DNA of 5,436 bases from Vulcanimicrobiota bacterium (GTDB lineage: Bacteria; Eremiobacterota; Eremiobacteria; Baltobacterales; Baltobacteraceae): the NCBI GenBank assembly GCA_028287545.1, contig JAQBPL010000182.1, positions 1-5,436 on the forward strand, read 5' to 3'. Of this stretch, positions 1 through 5,338 are shown one piece after another; the stretch's first letter is position 1; each line of letters starts with the position of its first letter. The position numbers were made by a program, and so were the translations under genes. The notes under the pieces are model-generated. The model was not told the DNA's origin, made no database searches, and saw nothing but the letters and a program-made list of their open reading frames with translations.

Positions 1-67
1 CCGATCGCAGCAAGTCGATGATCTTGCGCCGATAGTCGGGTGGGTACGCCCGCACTGGTTTGGGCAT
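1..67 (-). CDS. Transposase orfA, N-terminal fragment (HTH_Tnp_1/IS3-like)
   Basis: The minus-strand ATG at 67-65 opens a frame of 22 complete codons that runs off the left edge. The peptide begins MPKPVRAYPPDYRRK and continues IIDLLRS. The pattern 'YPP-(D/E)-(Y/F)-RR-K-x-I-(D/E)-L-(L/V)-R' is the usual opening of the helix-turn-helix domain in IS3/IS911-type OrfA proteins, which bind the element's terminal repeats. The start is supported by a GGAGAAAGG Shine-Dalgarno sequence ending six bases before the ATG. Only the first helix of the domain is visible, so an IS630-like or other HTH transposase is not excluded. Whether the gene is intact beyond the window is unknown. Confidence 0.65.
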   Translation of the reverse strand, partial: MPKPVRAYPPDYRRKIIDLLRS

Positions 68-69
68 TT

Positions 70-100
70 GGACCCTTTCTCCGTCAAAGGAGAGGTGTCC
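70..100 (-). promoter_or_regulatory. Fold-back hairpin overlapping the transposase ribosome-binding site
   Basis: On the minus strand an inner stem TCTCC/GGAGA closes a six-base loop (TTTGAC). An outer stem GGAC/GTCC flanks it across a small internal loop. In plus coordinates the inner arms are 78-82 and 89-93, and the outer arms are 70-73 and 97-100. The 3' inner arm is the GGAGA part of the transposase Shine-Dalgarno sequence. A transcript entering from outside would fold and partly hide this site. Such fold-back inhibition is known for IS10 and IS50. Its operation here is inferred from the sequence only. Confidence 0.4.
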
Positions 101-141
101 ACGCTACCGGGGCAACTTCAGCTCAGCATGACATAGGGGCG

Positions 142-1314
142 TCAGCACGACTGCGAAGGCCGGCGAACCCACCATATCGCCGCCATCAGGCCGCTTCCGA
201 GCTGCACCGCCAGGATGAGCGCGACCGTCGCCGGCCAGCCGCCGCGGCTCCATACGGCGGCCGGGAGCACCGCGCCCAGACCGCCGAGCAGATAGTACAC
301 GGTGAGGTAGAGCGCCGCCGCGACCGAGCGGCGCTCGGCCACGACCATCCCGATGTGCGCTTGCGAAGACGCCTGCGCCGCGAACACGCCGGTCGACATC
401 ACCGCGAGACCCGCGACGACGACCGGCACCGACGGAACGAGCGTGAGCACAATGCCGCACGCGCTCGTCCCGACGGCGATCAGCGCCGCGCTGCGCGGAC
501 CGACGCGGTCGATCAGCCGTCCCGCGACCGGCGTCACCGCGACCCCGACGAGATAGACGAAAAAGATATTGCCGAGCGCGACGGTGCTCAGGTTGAAGGG
601 CGGCTCGGCCAGATAGTACGTCGCGAACGTGAACGCGGCGGTTATCGTGAACAGCACGCTGCCGCCGACGAAGTACGTCGCGAGCAGCGCCGGATTACGC
701 ACGAACGCTCCTACGGCCCGCAGCGTGCCGCGCGTCGATGACTGCCGCACGAAGCGTTGCGCGCGCGGCAGCGTAACGAGCACGACCGCTCCGCCCGCGA
801 GGTTGAGGAACCCAAGCACGACGAAGGCGGCTTGCCAGTCCCAACGGCTTGCCACGAGCGCCGCAACGTATCGCCCGAGAAATCCGCCGAAGACGTTGCC
901 GGTCACATACGCGGCGATCGCGCGGCCGACGGTCTGCTGCGGAAATTCTTCGGCGATGTAGGCAACGGTCACCGCGAAGACCGCCGGCATGAACAGGCCT
1001 TGCACGAAGCGCCACGCGACCAGGCTTTGCAGCGACGTCGCTGTCGCCGCCGCGAACGTGACAAGCGCCAGCCCGACGATCGCACCGACGATCACGCGCT
1101 TGCGGCCGATCGCGTCGGCGAGCGAGCCGACGAACGGCGCGGCGAGGGCGCACGCGAACGTCAGCGCCGAGATCGTCGCGCCGACCGCCGCCTCATCGGC
1201 ATGAAACGTGACCCGCAGCCCGGGCAAGAGCGGCTGCGTCGCATACATGTCGAGAAATGCGCTTCCGCCGCACGCACCCACGGCGAGATAGCGCAAATCG
1301 AAACGCCGCAGCAT
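142..1314 (-). CDS. MFS transporter (YnfM/AraJ-like efflux family)
   Basis: This 390-residue inner-membrane protein has the size and hydrophobic pattern of a 12-helix major facilitator superfamily antiporter. MFS motif A appears after helix 2 as GSLADAIGRK (residues 63-72), and its half-repeat appears in the second domain as AGRLIDRVGPR (264-274). Residue R102 in 'AWRFVQG' sits where motif B is expected, and AYIAEEFP (118-125) recalls YnfM-like proteins. The opening 'FLDMYATQPLLP' also fits that group, whose members export drugs or small metabolites. The substrate cannot be told from sequence. The ATG at 1314 is preceded by AGAAGGA about nine bases upstream. The gene is divergent from tsaD across a repeat-containing gap, and its stop lies 21 bp from the presumed IS end, so the C-terminus appears intact. 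Confidence 0.9.
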   Translation of the reverse strand: MLRRFDLRYLAVGACGGSAFLDMYATQPLLPGLRVTFHADEAAVGATISALTFACALAAPFVGSLADAIGRKRVIVGAIVGLALVTFAAATATSLQSLVAWRFVQGLFMPAVFAVTVAYIAEEFPQQTVGRAIAAYVTGNVFGGFLGRYVAALVASRWDWQAAFVVLGFLNLAGGAVVLVTLPRAQRFVRQSSTRGTLRAVGAFVRNPALLATYFVGGSVLFTITAAFTFATYYLAEPPFNLSTVALGNIFFVYLVGVAVTPVAGRLIDRVGPRSAALIAVGTSACGIVLTLVPSVPVVVAGLAVMSTGVFAAQASSQAHIGMVVAERRSVAAALYLTVYYLLGGLGAVLPAAVWSRGGWPATVALILAVQLGSGLMAAIWWVRRPSQSC

Positions 1315-1350
1315 ACCTCGACGTCCTTCTCGCCGCCCACCCCCGTCCCC

Positions 1351-1392
1351 GTCACCCTGAGCTTGTCGAAGGGCCCCGTCACGCAGGGTGAC
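1351..1392. repeat. REP-like palindromic repeat between the MFS gene and tsaD
   Basis: A perfect 9-bp inverted repeat, GTCACCCTG (1351-1359) and CAGGGTGAC (1384-1392), encloses a 24-base loop. The left arm and loop start contain CCCTGAGCTTGTCGAAGGG. To my knowledge this core is dispersed in many high-GC bacterial genomes and gives spurious peptides such as LSLSKG or FDKLR when mistranslated. The element lies in the divergent intergenic region, as REP-type repeats usually do. It may be a transcript-end or mobile REP-like unit. Copy number cannot be judged from one window. Confidence 0.65.
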
Positions 1393-1447
1393 TCACCGTT
1401 CACTCGGCGAACGCAACTCGACGCCTCTTGCAGCGGTCGTCGAGACC

Positions 1448-2449
1448 GTGCTGCTCTTGGGGATCGAGACGTCGTGCGACGACACCGCGACCGCCGTCGT
1501 GCGCGACGGCGTGCGCGTGCTCTCGAACGTCTCCACGAACCAAGATGCATTTCACGCGAAGTACGGCGGCATCGTCCCCGAGATCGCGAGCCGGCGGCAC
1601 GCCGCGCTGCTCTCCGCGGCGGTCGACGACGCGCTGACCCGCGCGGGCATCGGCCTCGACGCGCTCGACGGCATCGCGGTCACCGCGGGCCCGGGGCTCA
1701 TCGGCAGCCTCGTGGTCGGCGTGGCGGCCGCCAAAGCGCTGGCGTTCGCCACCGGCCTGCCGCTGTACGCGGTGAACCATCTGCACGGCCATCTGTTCGC
1801 GGCGTTTCTCGAACGCGACGAACCGCCGCCGTATCCGTTTCTCGCGCTGCTCGTCTCGGGCGGACACTCGCAGCTCGTCGAGGTCGCGTCGCCGTCGTCG
1901 CTGCGCATCATCGGCAAGACGCGCGACGACGCCGCCGGCGAAGCGTTCGACAAGACGGCACGCCTGCTCGACCTGCCGTTCCCCGGCGGCCCGGCGCTCG
2001 ACGCACTCGCGCGCGGCGGCGACCCGCGCGCCTTCGCCTTTCCGCGCCATCGTCCCGATCCCGGAACGCTCGACATGAGCTTCTCGGGGCTCAAGACCTC
2101 GGTGCGCTACTTTCTCGAGGGTCCCGAGGGGAAAGCGGCGCGGCGCGAAGACGTCGCCGCGTCGTTTCAGGCAGCCGTCGTCGACGTGCTGATCGACCGC
2201 GCGGCACGAGCGATCGACGCGACGCCGTACGAAGCACTCGTGCTCAGCGGCGGCGTGGCGGCGAACACCGCGCTGCAGTCGGCGTTCGTCGCGCTCGGCA
2301 AACGCCGCGGCATCGCAACGTTCGTCCCCGAGCAGCGCTTCTGCACCGACAACGCGGCGATGATCGCCGCAGCCGCCGAACGCCGCGCCGGCATCGCGCG
2401 CGTCGATCCGCGCGCGCTCGTCGCCGACCCGAACCTGCGCTTCAACTGA
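1448..2449 (+). CDS. tsaD: tRNA N6-adenosine threonylcarbamoyltransferase TsaD
   Basis: TsaD (Kae1/Gcp/YgjD family) transfers the threonylcarbamoyl group from TC-AMP to A37 of ANN-decoding tRNAs in the cytoplasm, with TsaB and TsaE. The 333-residue product matches the usual 330-345. Seen in order are LGIETSCDDT (residues 4-13, ASKHA nucleotide-binding start), AGPGLIGSL (80-88), the metal-binding HxxxH at H111/H115 in NHLHGHL, SGGHSQL (137-143), DAAGEAFDKTARLL (161-174), SGGVAAN (267-273) and CTDNAAM (299-305) with the metal ligand Asp301. All family hallmarks are intact. The GTG at 1448 was chosen because family members begin one to four residues before LGIETSCD. The in-frame GTG at 1388 sits inside the palindromic repeat and would add 20 unrelated residues. 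Only a weak GAG precedes 1448, so expression may be modest. The gene ends 18 bp from the convergent DsbA-like gene. Confidence 0.96.
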   Translation: MLLLGIETSCDDTATAVVRDGVRVLSNVSTNQDAFHAKYGGIVPEIASRRHAALLSAAVDDALTRAGIGLDALDGIAVTAGPGLIGSLVVGVAAAKALAFATGLPLYAVNHLHGHLFAAFLERDEPPPYPFLALLVSGGHSQLVEVASPSSLRIIGKTRDDAAGEAFDKTARLLDLPFPGGPALDALARGGDPRAFAFPRHRPDPGTLDMSFSGLKTSVRYFLEGPEGKAARREDVAASFQAAVVDVLIDRAARAIDATPYEALVLSGGVAANTALQSAFVALGKRRGIATFVPEQRFCTDNAAMIAAAAERRAGIARVDPRALVADPNLRFN

Positions 2450-2471
2450 CCGCGCGGCGCGGCCGGGTCAG
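2446..2471. terminator. Candidate bidirectional terminator between the convergent tsaD and DsbA-like genes
   Basis: A 6-bp dyad CTGACC (2446-2451) / GGTCAG (2466-2471) surrounds a 14-base, almost pure G/C centre that can pair further (GCG/CGC). Both TGA stop codons lie in the arms. There is no real T-run: the plus strand follows with only GTTT overlap and the minus strand with none. It is the only structure available to separate the two converging transcripts, but canonical intrinsic terminator features are incomplete. Confidence 0.3.
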
Positions 2472-3019
2472 TTTACCAGGCCGTGCTCCAGCAGCCAATC
2501 GACCGCGTTCATCAGGTTTTCGAGGGTCGCCTCGTCCTCGAAGAGCACGCCGTTGAGAAACAGGGCCGGCGTGCCGGGGATCCCGCTCTCTTCTCCGCCT
2601 TCTTTCATCTCCTCGACGATCGGGCGATACGTCCCCTCGCGGAGCGCGATCTCCAGCGCGTACGGGTCGAGGCCGAGCGCGCGAGCGTGCGCTTCGAGGT
2701 GCCGCACGTCGAGCTGGTCTTGGTGCTCGAAGAGCCGATCGTGCATCTCCCAAAAGCGGCTGCCGTCGGCCGCGAACTCCGAGGCTTCGGCCGCTTTCTC
2801 GGCGTGCGGGTGCTGTTCGAGCGGAAAGTGCCGGAACACGAGGCGCAGATCGCGCGGATACCGCGCTTCCAGTTCCTTCAGGACCGGATACGCGAGGCCG
2901 CAGAAGGGGCACTCGAAGTCGCTGTACTCGACCAGCGTCACCCGCGCGTCGGCCGGCCCGCGAATGTGATCGTCTTCGTTGACCGGGACGGCCAGCCGAG
3001 TGAGTCCGTCGTCTTCCAT
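2468..3019 (-). CDS. DsbA-family (thioredoxin-fold) protein, cytoplasmic type
   Basis: The 183-residue product is a thioredoxin-fold DsbA-like oxidoreductase of the Thioredoxin_4 type. The redox motif C37-P-F-C40 follows VTLVEYSDFE, and the cis-proline loop is seen as GTPALFLNG (149-157, Pro151). Between them lies a helical insert with FRHFPLEQHPHAEKAAEA and FWEMHDRLFEHQ, typical of this subgroup. There is no signal peptide or lipobox, so it probably acts in the cytoplasm as a thiol-disulfide reductase/oxidase of unknown partner. The ATG at 3019 was chosen because homology (LTRLAVPVNEDDHIRGPADA) begins just after it and a strong hairpin lies directly upstream. An ATG at 3073 would add 18 residues and put that hairpin in coding sequence, and one at 3148 would overlap purN. 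The Shine-Dalgarno is weak (GGGA, about 11 bases before). It is the third gene of the purM-purN block. Confidence 0.88.
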   Translation of the reverse strand: MEDDGLTRLAVPVNEDDHIRGPADARVTLVEYSDFECPFCGLAYPVLKELEARYPRDLRLVFRHFPLEQHPHAEKAAEASEFAADGSRFWEMHDRLFEHQDQLDVRHLEAHARALGLDPYALEIALREGTYRPIVEEMKEGGEESGIPGTPALFLNGVLFEDEATLENLMNAVDWLLEHGLVN

Positions 3020-3043
3020 TTGAAAAATGTTCCCAAACCGAGC

Positions 3044-3067
3044 GGCGTGAAGCGTCCGCTTCACGCC
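3044..3067 (-). terminator. Strong hairpin between purN and the DsbA-like gene (terminator or RNA control element)
   Basis: A perfect inverted repeat GGCGTGAAGC (3044-3053) / GCTTCACGCC (3058-3067) has a four-base centre, or 11 bp with two. It lies wholly between the purN stop (3078) and the chosen DsbA-like start (3019). On the transcribed minus strand it is followed 16 bases later by TTTTT. The T-run is too far away for a textbook intrinsic terminator, so partial termination, mRNA processing or stability control are equal options. Confidence 0.55.
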
Positions 3068-3077
3068 AGGCATGCGC

Positions 3078-4202
3078 CTACCGTTCGAAGGTCCACCGGC
3101 GAATCGCCTTCGCGACGGCCGAAAACTCGAGCGGCCGCACGACCTCACGCAGGTCGGACTCGCTCGCTCCGGCCTCGACGGGCACCGGCGTGCGAACGAG
3201 CACCGCGCCGCGGTCCGTCTGCGTCGTGACCCGGTGCACCGTGACGCCGCTCCAGCGCAGGCCCAAGCGCACGGCGTCGCGCAGCGCGTGCGCGCCGCGC
3301 AATGCCGGGATCGTGGTGCCGTCGGGGACGACGACCTCGTCCGCCGCCGGATCGAACGGCAGATACGATGGATGTACGTTGATCGTCTCGGGAAAGCGCG
3401 ACAAGAACTCGGGCGGCAGCAAATGCATCCAGCCCAACAGCAGCACGAGCTGCGGTTCGGTGCGCGCGACCGCGTCGATCACGCGCGCGTCGAACGCGGC
3501 GCGGGATTCGTTCGCGCGGTCCCACAGGACCGGTATCCCCTCGACCCCGTGGCCGCGCGCCACTTCGAGCGCACCGGCGCGCGCGTCGTTCGCCACGATT
3601 GCGGCGACGTCGAGCGGCAGCGCGCCGTCGCGCACGCGTTCGAGCACGTTGCGCGCGTTGGTCCCCGCACCCGACGCGAGGATCGTCGCGCGAAAACGTC
3701 CGGTATCGTAGCCGAACTCGTCGACGGCCGTCGCACCCGTGCGCCGAACGTACATCCCGATCAGTCGTTCGCCGGAGAGCGCCGGGATCAGCGCGTGCGC
3801 GTAACCCGCCTCGCGCAGGCCGCAGAGCGCCGCGGAGAGCAGCGGCGCACCGGCTCCGGCGCCGCGAAATACCGGACCGACACCGTAGGGTCCGAAGATG
3901 CCGACGTCGGCGCGGTCGCGCCAGCGGCGCAGCCACGGAAATGTCAGCCCGTGCGGATCGAACCCCGCGAAGCCGGCGATCTCCCCGTCGCGTTCCGCCA
4001 CCCACGCGTTCCCGACGCGCACCTCGGAGGACCAGAACGAACCCGGGAACGTGAAGTCGATCCACGCCGCCAGCCGATCGTCGTCGGCGCCGCGCACGCG
4101 CCGCAGCCGAAACCCGGCGCGGGCCGCCTCGGCGTGCGCGCGCGCGAGGGCATCAGCGCCGAACCGCTCGTCGTCCAGCGCGGCGAGCAGGTTGACCGCC
4201 AT
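3078..4202 (-). CDS. purN: GNAT acetyltransferase-PurN fusion (phosphoribosylglycinamide formyltransferase)
   Basis: This 374-residue protein has two domains. Residues 1 to about 166 are a GNAT N-acyltransferase: AWVAERDGEIAGFAGFD (66-82) gives the central strands, and GVGPVFRGAGAG (107-118) is motif A with the acyl-CoA signature R113-x-x-G-x-G118. Residues about 170-374 are PurN, which transfers formyl from 10-formyl-THF to GAR. Its phosphate loop is SGAGTN (177-182), its hydrophobic folate-site strand is LLLGWMHLLP, and its catalytic residues N275, H277 (NVHPSYLP) and D330 (TTQTDRG) match N106, H108 and D144 of E. coli PurN. H277-D330 spans 53 residues against 36 in E. coli, because of an extra loop near DPAADEVVVPDGTTIPALRG. 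The domain junction (DEFGYDTGRFRATIL) has almost no linker. purM lies 12 bp upstream. No Shine-Dalgarno precedes the ATG, suggesting coupling to purM. The PurN call is firm; the acceptor of the GNAT domain is unknown. Confidence 0.88.
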   Translation of the reverse strand: MAVNLLAALDDERFGADALARAHAEAARAGFRLRRVRGADDDRLAAWIDFTFPGSFWSSEVRVGNAWVAERDGEIAGFAGFDPHGLTFPWLRRWRDRADVGIFGPYGVGPVFRGAGAGAPLLSAALCGLREAGYAHALIPALSGERLIGMYVRRTGATAVDEFGYDTGRFRATILASGAGTNARNVLERVRDGALPLDVAAIVANDARAGALEVARGHGVEGIPVLWDRANESRAAFDARVIDAVARTEPQLVLLLGWMHLLPPEFLSRFPETINVHPSYLPFDPAADEVVVPDGTTIPALRGAHALRDAVRLGLRWSGVTVHRVTTQTDRGAVLVRTPVPVEAGASESDLREVVRPLEFSAVAKAIRRWTFER

Positions 4203-4214
4203 CGGAGTGGTGCG

Positions 4215-5255
4215 CTAACCGCGCGCGGGGTGCACGACGACGCGCGGCTCGCCGTCGCGCCGCGGCTGCACGAATCCGACGACCCTCGCGCCCGGCGCCG
4301 CCGCGAGCGCGCGGTCGACATCCGAGATCGGCACGATCAGCGTGTAGCCGACGCCCATGTTCAGGGTGCGATAGCACTCCTCGTGGGCGAGGTTGCCGCG
4401 CCGCACGAGTTCGGCCATGATCGGCGGCACGTCCCACCGCGTTTGCTCGAACACCGCCTGCGCGTGCTCCGGAAGCGTGCGCGGCACGTTCTCGAGCAGG
4501 CCGCCGCCGGTGATGTGCGCCATCGACTTCACGTCCGCAACGGCCCGGATCGCGCGCACCGGAGCCAAGTACGACGGGTGCGGCGCGAGCAGCGCGTCGC
4601 CATACGTCGTGCCGGCGAACGGCTGCGCGTATTCATCTTCGGCGATGAGCGCGCGCGCCAAGGTGTACCCGTTCGTGTGCAGGCCGACGGCGGGGAGCCC
4701 GACGATCGCGTCGCCCGGCTGCACGCGGTTCGGATCGGGGATCGCGTCGAGGTCGACGATGCCGACGATCGTTCCGGCCAAATCGAAGTGGTCCGGACGG
4801 TACACGCCGGGCATCTCCGCGGTTTCGCCGCCGAGCAGCGCGCAGTGGTTTTCGCGGCACGCGCCGTGCACGCCGGAAACAACCGCCGCGGCGACCTCCG
4901 GATCGAGCTTCCCGACCGCGAGATAGTCGAGAAAGAACAGCGGGTCCGCGCCGGTCACCAAAATGTCGTTGACGCAATGATTGACGAGATCGCCGCCGAC
5001 GGTGTCGTAGCGCCGCATCGCGGCCGCGATGAGGATCTTCGTCCCGACGCCGTCCGCCGAGCCGACCAGGGCCCGCTTCGCGTCGCCGGGCAGGCGAAAG
5101 AGACCGCTAAATCCGCCAAGCGCACCAAGCTGCTCGGGATGCGTCCAACCGGAGGTCACGTCGCGGTACCGCTGCACGGCGACGTTCCCCGCCGCTATGT
5201 CGACCCCGGCCCGTTTATAGGCGTCGTTGCTCACGATTTCGCGCGTTTCGAGCAA
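4215..5255 (-). CDS. purM: Phosphoribosylformylglycinamidine cyclo-ligase (AIR synthetase) PurM
   Basis: PurM closes the imidazole ring of FGAM with ATP to give AIR in cytoplasmic de novo purine synthesis. The 346-residue length equals the family norm. Visible motifs are YKRAGVDIAAGN (13-24), SADGVGTK (66-73), NHCVNDILVTGADPLFFLDY (92-111), LGGETAEMPG (141-150), GLHTNGYTLAR (191-201), AHITGGGLLENVPR (246-259) and TLNMGVG (297-303), covering the ATP-binding N-terminal and C-terminal AIRS domains. The TTG at 5255 has AAAGG nine bases upstream. A GTG at 5234 would remove seven residues and remains possible, since homology starts only near residue 12. It heads the minus-strand block with purN 12 bp downstream. 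A small inverted repeat overlaps the Shine-Dalgarno and start codon. Confidence 0.96.
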   Translation of the reverse strand: MLETREIVSNDAYKRAGVDIAAGNVAVQRYRDVTSGWTHPEQLGALGGFSGLFRLPGDAKRALVGSADGVGTKILIAAAMRRYDTVGGDLVNHCVNDILVTGADPLFFLDYLAVGKLDPEVAAAVVSGVHGACRENHCALLGGETAEMPGVYRPDHFDLAGTIVGIVDLDAIPDPNRVQPGDAIVGLPAVGLHTNGYTLARALIAEDEYAQPFAGTTYGDALLAPHPSYLAPVRAIRAVADVKSMAHITGGGLLENVPRTLPEHAQAVFEQTRWDVPPIMAELVRRGNLAHEECYRTLNMGVGYTLIVPISDVDRALAAAPGARVVGFVQPRRDGEPRVVVHPARG

Positions 5256-5270
5256 AGGGTCGCGCCTTTG
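5253..5270 (-). promoter_or_regulatory. Inverted repeat pairing the purM Shine-Dalgarno with its start codon
   Basis: CAAAGG (5253-5258) and CCTTTG (5265-5270) form a perfect 6-bp dyad with a six-base centre. On the purM mRNA, the AAAGG Shine-Dalgarno would pair with the bases that include the TTG start. This could lower purM translation or act as a DNA operator. It does not look like the known PurR boxes of E. coli or Bacillus. Confidence 0.3.
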
Positions 5271-5301
5271 GGGTGCTTAAAGCGATTCAGGTTGTCCATC
5301 A

Positions 5302-5315
5302 CGGTCGCACGACCG
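5302..5315. promoter_or_regulatory. Palindrome CGGTCG-CA-CGACCG in the purM/pepA divergent gap
   Basis: A perfect 6-bp inverted repeat with a two-base centre sits 23 bp upstream of the aminopeptidase start and 46 bp upstream of purM, in an 83-bp divergent intergenic region. The shape is that of a small dimeric-regulator operator. No convincing -35/-10 pair was found around it on either strand, so its role is inferred from position and symmetry alone. Confidence 0.3.
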
Positions 5316-5338
5316 CTTCTGTCCTTCCGGAGGAATCC

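Larger units (their letters stand above)
1..120 (-). mobile_element. End of an IS3-family-like insertion sequence (partial; continues off the left edge)
   Basis: Read on the minus strand from position 120, the DNA begins TGAAGTTGCCCCGGTAGCG and continues through GTGGACACC into the ribosome-binding site and start of an orfA-like transposase. A TG tip, a GC-rich terminal stretch and a transposase start about 50 bp inside are typical of IS3-family ends (family knowledge, recalled not searched). The tip is placed at 120 because the MFS gene ends only 21 bp further on and the sequence character changes there. The other end and the target duplication lie outside the window, so the boundary and the subgroup cannot be proved. 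The transposase points the same way as the MFS gene, so read-through from that gene would enter the element. Confidence 0.6.

Noticed and set aside
40..741. A 233-codon open frame on the plus strand
   Set aside because: It runs antisense through the IS end and the MFS gene. Its composition is extremely Arg/His-rich and matches no family.
1388..1447. Extended tsaD start at GTG 1388
   Set aside because: The GTG is part of the palindromic repeat arm and the added 20 residues are unlike the family. Homology begins at the GTG at 1448.
757..2556. A 599-codon open frame on the plus strand
   Set aside because: It overlaps the MFS gene in antisense and tsaD in another frame. Its product is rich in Arg/Ala/Asp with no domain, and it contains the repeat-derived peptide LSLSKGP. 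It is a high-GC shadow frame.
3020..3148. Extended starts for the DsbA-like protein at 3073 or 3148
   Set aside because: These would run through a perfect hairpin or overlap purN, and they encode Arg-rich sequence without homology. It is not a signal peptide.
3145..4065. A 306-codon minus-strand frame inside purN
   Set aside because: It is a frame-shifted, Arg-rich shadow of the GNAT-PurN gene, which itself has clear motifs in its own frame.
4202..4217. Amber (pyrrolysine) recoding of the purM TAG
   Set aside because: PurM is already full length at the TAG, and nothing indicates a recoding signal. Reinitiation is the simpler reading.
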